Origin: Leucobacter sp.
GTDB lineage: Bacteria; Actinomycetota; Actinomycetes; Actinomycetales; Microbacteriaceae
Length of the DNA: 5,335 bases
Assembly: GCA_017990305.1 (NCBI GenBank)
Contig: JAGNOB010000162.1
Span: forward strand, 1-5,335
Direction of reading: 5' to 3'
Every line of letters begins with the position of its first letter. The stretch's first letter is position 1. Under the pieces are notes generated by a model. It searched no databases, had not been told where the DNA came from, and saw nothing but the letters and a program-made list of their open reading frames with translations. Below, piece after piece: positions 1 to 5,335 of the stretch. Made by a program: the position numbers and the translations under genes.

Positions 1-638
1 CTGAAGATGTAGTGAATCAGAAGTTCACGATCACGAAGTTCCGTGATGGCTACGATCTCGATCAGGTCGATGACTTCCTGGACACGGTCGTCGAAGAGAT
101 CCGCCAGCGCGACGCCGAGAAGCAGGAACTCGAGGCGAAGATCGCAGAGCTCACCGCTCAGCTCGAAGAGCGCGAGTCTGTGAACCCCGCCGAAGAGACA
201 ATCGTTGTTGACGCTCCCGTCGCCGCGGTCGCCCCCGAGCCCGTCGTTGAGGCTCCCGTCGAGACCGAGGGTGCCCAGCGCCCCGACGCGATCAAGTCGA
301 GCGCGATGCTGCAGATGGCACTCGAGCTGCACGACAAGTACGTGAGCGAAGGCGAGACCACTCGCGACGATCTCATCAACGCTGCGCAGACCAAGAGCAC
401 CCAGATGGTCGACGACGCAGAGCGCACTGCTCGCGAGCTCGTCGAAGAGGCGCAGAAGCGCCGCACCGACGAACTGCGTGCGCACAGCGACGAGATGGAG
501 AAGCTCAACCTTGTTGTCGCTGAACTCCGCGGCTTCGAGAGCGAATACCGCTCGACGCTGCGCTCGTACATCCAGTCGCAGCTGCGCGATCTCGACAGCT
601 CGCCGGAGCCGCTCGTGAGGCCTGAGGGCCTCGAGTAA
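1..638 (+). CDS. divIVA: DivIVA/Wag31 polar growth and cell-division scaffold protein, 5'-truncated by the window edge
   Basis: DivIVA-family proteins bind curved membrane at poles and septa and recruit wall-synthesis machinery; in actinobacteria (Wag31) they organise tip growth. The frame is open from base 3. Before the GTG at 12 it reads E-D-V, and the two leading bases CT fit a Pro codon. This matches the usual family N-terminus (…LTPEDVVN…), so the GTG at 12 is an internal Val and the real start lies a few codons upstream of the window. Counting E at base 3 as residue 1, the DivIVA domain spans about 1-55, with the membrane-contact region TKFRDGYD and then QVDDFLD leading into a coiled coil. 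Residues about 60-95 are an Ala/Pro/Val/Glu-rich, probably disordered linker with repeated APV units. Residues about 100-195 form a second long charged coiled coil, ending in a short Pro-containing tail. The full protein would be about 215 residues, shorter than mycobacterial Wag31. lspA follows after 7 bp, suggesting cotranscription. The family call is secure; a specific role in this organism is inferred. Confidence 0.93.
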   Translation, partial: EDVVNQKFTITKFRDGYDLDQVDDFLDTVVEEIRQRDAEKQELEAKIAELTAQLEERESVNPAEETIVVDAPVAAVAPEPVVEAPVETEGAQRPDAIKSSAMLQMALELHDKYVSEGETTRDDLINAAQTKSTQMVDDAERTARELVEEAQKRRTDELRAHSDEMEKLNLVVAELRGFESEYRSTLRSYIQSQLRDLDSSPEPLVRPEGLE

Positions 639-645
639 ATCGAGG
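617..645 (+). promoter_or_regulatory. Two overlapping, mutually exclusive hairpins at the divIVA/lspA junction
   Basis: Hairpin A pairs GAGGCC (617-622) with GGCCTC (627-632) around the loop TGAG; a T616-G633 wobble could extend it. Hairpin B pairs CCTCGA (629-634) with TCGAGG (640-645) around the loop GTAAA, which carries most of the divIVA stop codon. The two stems share bases 629-632, so only one can form at a time. Hairpin B would bury the GAGG (642-645) directly in front of the lspA GTG. A ribosome finishing divIVA would cover and open both. No U-run follows, so neither looks like a standard intrinsic terminator. The pairings are read directly from the sequence. A role in translational coupling is inference, and 6-bp inverted repeats can arise by chance in GC-rich DNA. 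Confidence 0.4.
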
Positions 646-1305
646 GTGAAGAATAATACTTCTGTAGCAGCGGCACCAAGCACCCGACGCAGGGTGTTGG
701 TGCCGCTGCTGCTCGCTGTAGTAGCACTCACTGTGCTCGTAAGTGACCAACTCGTCAAGAACTGGGTCGTCGCGACCCTCCCCGAGGGCCAGACGGTTCC
801 CGTGCTCGGCAACTTCCTGCAGTGGCATTTTGTGCGTAACCCTGGGGCTGCGTTCTCGATCGCGAGCGGGCAGACCTGGATCTTCACGATCCTGTCAGCG
901 GTCGTCGTCGGCGTCATCATCTGGCAGATTCGCAGGCTGCGCTCGGTACCGTGGGCACTCTTTCTTGGGCTGCTGCTCGGCGGAGTACTCGGCAACCTCA
1001 CCGATCGGCTGACGCGCGAACCCGGGTTCCCCGAGGGGCACGTCATCGACTACATCTTCACGCCGTGGATGATGCCTGCCATCTACAACATTGCAGACAT
1101 CGGCATCGTGAGCGGCATGATCCTCTTCGTGCTGATTACCCTCTTCGGCTTCTCAATCGAGGGCGGCCGAGAGACGCGCGCCGACCGCGCAGCGAAAGAG
1201 GCGGCGGCACTCGCGGCCGCTGACGCTGCCACCAACGAAACCGGTGACGTCGAAGTCGAAGCGGCCGCCAAACCTGACGAAAGGGCTGATGGTGGAACAC
1301 CGTAG
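646..1305 (+). CDS. lspA: Lipoprotein signal peptidase (signal peptidase II, LspA)
   Basis: LspA is the integral-membrane aspartic protease that removes the signal peptide from prolipoproteins after Lgt has lipidated the lipobox Cys. The 219-residue product shows the family signature in order: SDQLVK (33-38) at the end of TM1 (about 17-33), NPGAAFS (65-71), TM2 (about 77-95), TM3 (about 101-117) running into GNLTDR (116-121), VIDY (133-136), and NIAD (148-151) opening TM4 (about 149-170). The conserved acids are D120, D135 and D151; by family alignment D135 and D151 are the likely catalytic pair. A 49-residue charged, Ala-rich cytosolic tail makes the protein longer than the usual 160-200 residues. 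GTG at 646 is chosen because it keeps a basic stretch (R14-R16) before TM1, as expected from the positive-inside rule. No well-spaced Shine-Dalgarno sequence is visible: GAGG abuts the start. Coupling to divIVA, which ends 7 bp upstream, is therefore likely. GTG 694, TTG 697 and GTG 700 are possible but poorer starts. Confidence 0.95.
   Translation: MKNNTSVAAAPSTRRRVLVPLLLAVVALTVLVSDQLVKNWVVATLPEGQTVPVLGNFLQWHFVRNPGAAFSIASGQTWIFTILSAVVVGVIIWQIRRLRSVPWALFLGLLLGGVLGNLTDRLTREPGFPEGHVIDYIFTPWMMPAIYNIADIGIVSGMILFVLITLFGFSIEGGRETRADRAAKEAAALAAADAATNETGDVEVEAAAKPDERADGGTP
1279..1285 (+). promoter_or_regulatory. Ribosome binding site of the pseudouridine synthase gene, inside lspA
   Basis: The purine run GAAAGGG lies 3 nt before ATG 1289 and 6 nt before the next codon, GTG 1292. 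It sits inside the last codons of lspA, and lspA stops at 1303-1305. This supports a start at 1289 or 1292 rather than the far-upstream in-frame GTG at 1244. Spacing alone slightly favours GTG 1292; ATG is the stronger codon, and the choice changes the protein by one residue. Confidence 0.6.
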
Positions 1306-2209
1306 CCTTCCCGTGCCCGACGGCCTCGCCGGCGAGCGCGCAGACGCGGCACTCGCGAAGCTCCTCGGGTTTTCCCGCAGCTATGCGCAAGAAGTCATCG
1401 CCGCTGGCGGCGTCGCGCTTGACGGCCAGGTCGTATCCAAATCCGAGCGGCTCACGCAGGGTGCCCTCCTCGAAGTGAGCTGGGCTGAGAAGGCCGAGCC
1501 GACGGTGGTTCCCGTGCACCTGCCCGAACTCGGCATCGTCTATGACGACGACGACTTTGTTGTCATCGATAAGCCGGCAGGCGTTGCCGCCCACCCCTCC
1601 CTGGGCTGGACCGGCCCGACCGTGCTCGGCGCACTCGCAGGTGCAGGCTACCGGATTGCGACCTCCGGACCTCCCGAGCGCCAGGGCATTGTCCACCGGC
1701 TCGATGCCGGAACGAGTGGGCTGATGGCGGTCGCGAAGAGCGAGCGCGCTTACAGCGGTCTGAAGCGCGCCTTTCGCGATCGCGAGGTGCGCAAGATCTA
1801 CCACGCAGTCGTCCAGGGCCATCCCGACCCGTTCTCCGGAACTATCGAGGGGCCCATCGGCAGGCACCCCGGACACGAGTGGAAGTTTGCGGTGACGCGC
1901 GACGGCAAGCCATCGATTACGCACTACGAGACAGTCGAGGCGTACCCGTTCGCGACGTTGCTCGAGGTTGAGCTTGAGACCGGCCGCACCCACCAGATTC
2001 GCGTCCACATGTCGGCACAGCGCCACCCCTGCGTCGGGGACACGATGTACGGAGCGGATCCTGTCCTCTCTGATCGGCTGGGGCTGACACGCCAGTGGCT
2101 GCACGCCATGCGGCTCGGGTTCCGACACCCGGGAACAGGCGAGCCCGTCGAGTTTGAGTCGAAGTACCCTGCCGACTTACAGCACGCGATTGACGTGCTC
2201 GACATCTAA
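1289..2209 (+). CDS. RluA/RluD-family 23S rRNA pseudouridine synthase with S4 domain
   Basis: The enzyme isomerises uridine to pseudouridine in RNA; the RluD branch modifies helix 69 of 23S rRNA. The 306-residue product has an N-terminal S4 RNA-binding domain at about 15-65 ([10 protein letters not shown], then the [10 protein letters not shown] segment). The catalytic domain covers about 80-300. IDKPAGV (93-99) is the first motif. HRLDAGTSG (136-144) carries the catalytic Asp, D139. Y171 in KIYHAVV is the conserved active-site Tyr region. [10 protein letters not shown] (232-241) is the third motif, followed by VGDTMYG (249-255) and LHAMRLGF (271-278). All key residues are present and the length is typical of the family. 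The gene starts 17 bp before the end of lspA, so translation is probably coupled. The in-frame GTG at 1244 would add 15 residues not seen in relatives and lacks a ribosome site. The family is certain. The exact target uridines (RluD, RluC or RluA-like) cannot be settled from sequence alone, so no symbol is given. Confidence 0.93.
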   Translation: MVEHRSLPVPDGLAGERADAALAKLLGFSRSYAQEVIAAGGVALDGQVVSKSERLTQGALLEVSWAEKAEPTVVPVHLPELGIVYDDDDFVVIDKPAGVAAHPSLGWTGPTVLGALAGAGYRIATSGPPERQGIVHRLDAGTSGLMAVAKSERAYSGLKRAFRDREVRKIYHAVVQGHPDPFSGTIEGPIGRHPGHEWKFAVTRDGKPSITHYETVEAYPFATLLEVELETGRTHQIRVHMSAQRHPCVGDTMYGADPVLSDRLGLTRQWLHAMRLGFRHPGTGEPVEFESKYPADLQHAIDVLDI

Positions 2210-2225
2210 CGCGAGCACCCCAGTA

Positions 2226-2240
2226 ACGGGCGTTGCCCGT
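2226..2240 (+). terminator. Small GC-rich hairpin after the pseudouridine synthase gene, possible weak terminator
   Basis: ACGGGC (2226-2231) pairs perfectly with GCCCGT (2235-2240) across a 3-nt loop GTT, 17 nt after the upstream stop codon. The location suits transcription termination of the divIVA-lspA-pseudouridine synthase unit. However, the stem is only 6 bp and no U-run follows (next bases CGACGCTGAG). Hairpins without U-tracts have been proposed as terminators in high-GC Gram-positive bacteria. Partial readthrough into dnaE is equally possible. Confidence 0.35.
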
Positions 2241-2249
2241 CGACGCTGA

Positions 2250-2278
2250 GTGAGAGTTTGCGCCCGAGGGGGTACCCT
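2250..2278 (+). promoter_or_regulatory. Candidate weak promoter for dnaE
   Basis: GTGAGA (2250-2255; 4 of 6 matches to TTGACA) and TACCCT (2273-2278; keeps the T, A and final T of TATAAT) are separated by 17 bp, the standard housekeeping sigma spacing. Transcription would begin near 2285, leaving a short leader of about 20 nt before the dnaE GTG that contains its ribosome site. The -10 overlaps an 8-bp palindrome GGGTACCC (2270-2277). The match is weak and such pairs are easy to find by eye, so this is a suggestion only. Confidence 0.3.
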
Positions 2279-2290
2279 TGAGAGGTCTTT

Positions 2291-2298
2291 GAAAGGGG
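2291..2298 (+). promoter_or_regulatory. Ribosome binding site of dnaE
   Basis: GAAAGGGG ends 7 nt before the GTG at 2306. This is good Shine-Dalgarno spacing, and it fixes the GTG as the start together with the family-typical N-terminus ([17 protein letters not shown]) that follows. Confidence 0.75.
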
Positions 2299-2305
2299 CT
2301 CATTA

Positions 2306-5300
2306 GTGTCGGATTCTGACGGTTTCGTTCACCTCCATGTGCACAGCGAGTACTCGATGCTCGACGGTGCTGCGCGTGTGAAACCGCTTGTGCAAGCTGT
2401 TGCCGAACAGGGGATGCCGGCTGTGGCGATCACCGACCATGGCAACACCTTCGGGGCGTTCGACTTCTGGAGCTCTGCGAATGACGCCGGCGTCAAGCCG
2501 ATCATCGGCATCGAGGCGTACGTCACCCCTGGAACACACCGCTCCGAGCGCACCCGTGTGCGCTGGGGCGATGGCGGTGGCGATGACGTCTCGGGCGCTG
2601 GCGCGTACACGCACATGACGATGCTCTCCGAGTCGACCGAGGGCATGCACAATCTCTTCCGGCTGTCGAGCTATTCATCGCTCGAGGGGTACTACTTCAA
2701 GCCGCGCATGGACCGCGAGCTGTTGCAAACGTACTCGAAGGGACTTATCGCGACGACCGGGTGCCCCTCTGGTGAGATCCACACCCGGCTGCGACTGGGA
2801 CAGTACAAGGAAGCCCTCGCGGCTGCCGCCGAGTTCCAAGACATCTTCGGCAAAGAAAACTACTTCGCCGAGATCATGGACCACGGTCTCGAGATCGAGC
2901 GACGCGTGCAAAACGACCTCCTGAAGATCTCGAAAGATCTTGGGATCCCGCTGCTCGCGACCAACGACCTGCACTACGTCCACGAGGGTGACGCGGAGGC
3001 GCACTCTGCTCTGCTGTGCGTGCAGTCAGGCTCGCGACTCGACGACCCGAACCGCTTCCAGTTCTCGGGCTCAGGCTACTACCTGAAGAGTGCCGCGGAG
3101 ATGCGGCACATTTTCCGCGAGCTGCCTGAGGCCTGCGACAATACGCTCCGCATCGCCGAGCGCTGCGACGTCTCCTTCAATACGAAGGCCAACTACATGC
3201 CGCGCTTCCCGGTGCCCGACGGGGAGTCCGAGGACAGCTGGATGATCAAGGAGGTCGAAGCTGGGCTGCACTACCGGTACCCGGCCGGTATTCCTGATGA
3301 TGTGCGCAAGCAGGCCGAATACGAGACGGGCGTCATCATCCAGATGGGCTTCCCCGGCTACTTCCTCGTCGTCGCAGACTTCATCAACTGGGCGAAAGAG
3401 AACGGGATTCGGGTTGGCCCCGGCCGTGGCTCGGGTGCGGGCTCGATGGTCGCGTATGCGCTGCGCATCACCGACCTCGATCCGCTGCAGCACGGCCTGA
3501 TCTTCGAGCGGTTCCTCAACCCCGACCGTGTCTCCATGCCCGACTTCGACGTTGACTTCGATGATCGCCGTCGCGGCGAAGTGATTCGCTACGTCACCGA
3601 GAAGTACGGCGACGAGCGCGTCGCGCAGATCGTGACCTACGGCACGATTAAGTCGAAGCAGGCGCTGAAGGACGCGTCGCGAGTGCTCGGGTTCCCGTTC
3701 GGCATGGGCGAGAAGCTCACGAAGGCGATGCCGCCAGCCGTCATGGCGAAGGACATCCCGCTGGCTGGCATCACCGACCCGAAGCACGACCGCTACAAGG
3801 AGGCAGCCGAGTTCCGGGCGGTGCTCCAGGAAGATCCTGACGCGAAGAAGGTCTACGACACTGCGCTCGGACTCGAGGGGCTGAAGCGCCAGTGGGGCGT
3901 ACACGCCGCAGGTGTGATCATGTCGAGCGATCCGCTCATCGACATCATCCCACTGCAGAAGCGCGAGCAAGACGGCCAGATCGTCACCCAGTTCGACTAC
4001 CCAACCTGTGAGACCCTCGGCCTCATCAAGATGGACTTCCTCGGGCTGCGCAACCTCACGATCATCTCGGATGCGCTCGAGAATATTCAGCTGAACCGCG
4101 GCGAGGAGCTCGACCTCGAGCGGCTTGAACTCGACGACCAGCCCTCGTACGAACTGCTTGCGCGCGGCGATACCCTCGGGGTGTTCCAGCTCGACGGTGG
4201 GCCGATGCGCGGTCTGCTGCGCCTCATGAAGCCGGATAACTTCGAGGATATTTCCGCAGTCCTCGCGCTGTACCGTCCGGGCCCGATGGGCGCGGATTCG
4301 CACACGAACTACGCGCTGCGCAAGAACAACCTGCAGCCGATCACGCCGATCCACCCCGAGCTCGAGGAGCCCCTCAAGGAGATTCTCGGCACCACCTACG
4401 GTCTCATCATCTACCAGGAGCAGGTGATGTCGATCGCGCAGAAGGTCGCGGGCTTCTCGCTCGGGCAGGCGGATATTCTCCGCCGCGCGATGGGCAAGAA
4501 GAAGAAGTCTGAGCTGGACAAGCAGTACGAGGGCTTCTCCGGCGGCATGAAGGAGCGCGGCTTCTCCGAGCCGGCGATCAAGTCGCTCTGGGATATTCTG
4601 CTCCCGTTCTCCGACTACGCGTTCAACAAGGCGCACTCCGCCGCCTACGGTGTCGTCAGCTACTGGACGGCGTACCTCAAGGCGCACTACCCGGCCGAAT
4701 ACATGGCTGCACTGCTCACCAGTGTCGGCGATTCCAAGGACAAGCTCGCCATCTACCTCAACGAGTGCCGGCGCATGGGCATCAAGGTCCTCCCGCCAGC
4801 GGTGAACGAGTCGTTCGCGAACTTCTCGGCGGTTGGTGACGACATTCGCTTCGGGCTGGGCGCGATTCGCAACGTCGGCGGTCACGTCGTTGAAGCAGTG
4901 CGCGAGGCCCGAGAGAAGCTCGGAAACTTTGAAACCTTCCACGATTACCTGAAGAAGGTTGGACTGCCAGCGCTGAACAAGCGAACCGTCGAGTCGCTCA
5001 TCAAGGCTGGCGCGTTCGACGGGCTTGGCGGCACGAGGCGCGCCCTACTCGAGATTCACGAGGGCGCCGTCGAGGGTGCAGTGAAGGAGAAGCGCGCCGA
5101 GGAGAAGGGCGACGTCGGTTTCGACTTCGATAGCCTGTTCGCCGAGGCTGCTGAGGATGCCGGAGGCAGCGCGGAGACCGTCTCGCTCGTGCCTGAGCGG
5201 CCCGAGTGGACGAAGAAAGACAAGCTTGCCTTTGAGCGGGAAATGCTCGGGCTGTACGTGTCGGATCACCCGCTACGCGGGCTCGAGACCACACTCGCGA

Positions 5301-5335
5301 AAGAAGCCTCAGCGACCGTCGAGCAGGTGACAAAC
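2306..5335 (+). CDS. dnaE: DNA polymerase III alpha subunit (replicative polymerase, DnaE1 type), 3'-truncated by the window edge
   Basis: This is the catalytic subunit of the replicative DNA polymerase. GTG 2306 opens a frame that stays open to the last base, giving 1010 codons; the family usually has about 1150-1190, so the OB fold and tau-binding C-terminus lie outside the window. The PHP domain covers about 1-280 and keeps all nine expected metal ligands: H11, H13, D20, H45, E70, H103, C153, D221 and H223. In the Pol III palm, [10 protein letters not shown] (371-380) and MPDFDVDF (411-418) supply catalytic D415 and D417, and [11 protein letters not shown] carries the third, D577. In the fingers region, YRPGPM (656-661) binds near the incoming nucleotide and [10 protein letters not shown] (773-782) is intact. 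A helix-hairpin-helix region follows around 873-910 ([17 protein letters not shown]). FDSLF (941-945) sits where the internal clamp-binding motif is expected, and [10 protein letters not shown] (981-990) precedes the OB fold. Nothing visible is disrupted. DnaE1 rather than error-prone DnaE2 is inferred from the complete PHP site and the neighbourhood. Confidence 0.97.
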   Translation, partial: MSDSDGFVHLHVHSEYSMLDGAARVKPLVQAVAEQGMPAVAITDHGNTFGAFDFWSSANDAGVKPIIGIEAYVTPGTHRSERTRVRWGDGGGDDVSGAGAYTHMTMLSESTEGMHNLFRLSSYSSLEGYYFKPRMDRELLQTYSKGLIATTGCPSGEIHTRLRLGQYKEALAAAAEFQDIFGKENYFAEIMDHGLEIERRVQNDLLKISKDLGIPLLATNDLHYVHEGDAEAHSALLCVQSGSRLDDPNRFQFSGSGYYLKSAAEMRHIFRELPEACDNTLRIAERCDVSFNTKANYMPRFPVPDGESEDSWMIKEVEAGLHYRYPAGIPDDVRKQAEYETGVIIQMGFPGYFLVVADFINWAKENGIRVGPGRGSGAGSMVAYALRITDLDPLQHGLIFERFLNPDRVSMPDFDVDFDDRRRGEVIRYVTEKYGDERVAQIVTYGTIKSKQALKDASRVLGFPFGMGEKLTKAMPPAVMAKDIPLAGITDPKHDRYKEAAEFRAVLQEDPDAKKVYDTALGLEGLKRQWGVHAAGVIMSSDPLIDIIPLQKREQDGQIVTQFDYPTCETLGLIKMDFLGLRNLTIISDALENIQLNRGEELDLERLELDDQPSYELLARGDTLGVFQLDGGPMRGLLRLMKPDNFEDISAVLALYRPGPMGADSHTNYALRKNNLQPITPIHPELEEPLKEILGTTYGLIIYQEQVMSIAQKVAGFSLGQADILRRAMGKKKKSELDKQYEGFSGGMKERGFSEPAIKSLWDILLPFSDYAFNKAHSAAYGVVSYWTAYLKAHYPAEYMAALLTSVGDSKDKLAIYLNECRRMGIKVLPPAVNESFANFSAVGDDIRFGLGAIRNVGGHVVEAVREAREKLGNFETFHDYLKKVGLPALNKRTVESLIKAGAFDGLGGTRRALLEIHEGAVEGAVKEKRAEEKGDVGFDFDSLFAEAAEDAGGSAETVSLVPERPEWTKKDKLAFEREMLGLYVSDHPLRGLETTLAKEASATVEQVTN

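Noticed and set aside
158..727. 189-codon Ser/Arg/Thr-rich open frame on the minus strand, antisense to divIVA
   Set aside because: The low-complexity Ser/Arg composition is typical of antisense reading of Glu/Asp/Ala-rich genes, and the forward frame is clearly DivIVA.
1244..1288. Upstream GTG as the start of the pseudouridine synthase
   Set aside because: The 15 extra residues do not resemble the family N-terminus, there is no ribosome site before it, and a good one precedes 1289/1292.
1136..2128. 330-codon open frame on the minus strand across lspA and the pseudouridine synthase gene
   Set aside because: It crosses two well-supported genes, is Arg-rich at its C-terminal end and has no domain signature; it is a shadow of high-GC coding bias.
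2275..2297. CCCTT (2275-2279) pairing with AAGGG (2293-2297) to hide the dnaE ribosome site
   Set aside because: It is only 5 bp with a 13-nt loop, and the left arm would not be in a transcript starting near 2285; too weak to support a regulatory claim.
3071..4942. 623-codon open frame on the minus strand, antisense to dnaE
   Set aside because: It lies wholly inside the intact dnaE coding frame. Its Val/Glu/Arg/Leu-heavy composition is what the complement of GC-biased codons produces, and it shows no recognisable motif.
1..5335. Mobile element, CRISPR, tRNA/rRNA, phage or defence system
   Set aside because: The window is almost fully occupied by four intact-looking core genes. I saw no transposase motifs, spaced direct repeats, tRNA-like folds or foreign-looking base composition.

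Overview
The window is a GC-rich stretch of bacterial chromosome holding four co-oriented housekeeping genes, all on the + strand: divIVA/wag31 (5' end cut off), lspA, an RluA/RluD-family 23S rRNA pseudouridine synthase, and dnaE (3' end cut off). An actinobacterium is indicated by four things. DivIVA is of the Wag31 type. LspA has the longer loop after its GNxxDR motif and a charged, Ala-rich tail. The DnaE is a DnaE1 type with a complete PHP metal site. GTG starts are frequent and G/C is strongly preferred at third codon positions. My inference, from general protein resemblance only, is Micrococcales, probably Microbacteriaceae (Leucobacter-like).

Layout: 1-638 is divIVA, lacking only its first few codons. 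Seven bases separate it from lspA (646-1305), and that junction contains two overlapping, mutually exclusive 6-bp inverted repeats. The pseudouridine synthase (1289-2209) overlaps the end of lspA by 17 bp, so the first three genes look like one transcription unit with tight translational coupling. A 96-bp gap (2210-2305) follows, with a small perfect hairpin, a weak promoter-like pair and a good Shine-Dalgarno sequence. dnaE (GTG at 2306) then reads open to the last base, giving 1010 codons without a frameshift.

The products act in different processes: polar growth and cell-wall organisation (DivIVA), lipoprotein maturation in the membrane (LspA), ribosome modification (RluD-like) and chromosome replication (DnaE). 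This is a conserved neighbourhood of core growth genes rather than a functional pathway. I see no mobile element, CRISPR array, RNA gene, integration scar or accessory system, and I do not claim an undescribed system. The items most worth a second look are the alternative hairpins at the divIVA/lspA junction, the complete PHP metal site in DnaE, and a divergent clamp-binding motif candidate in DnaE.
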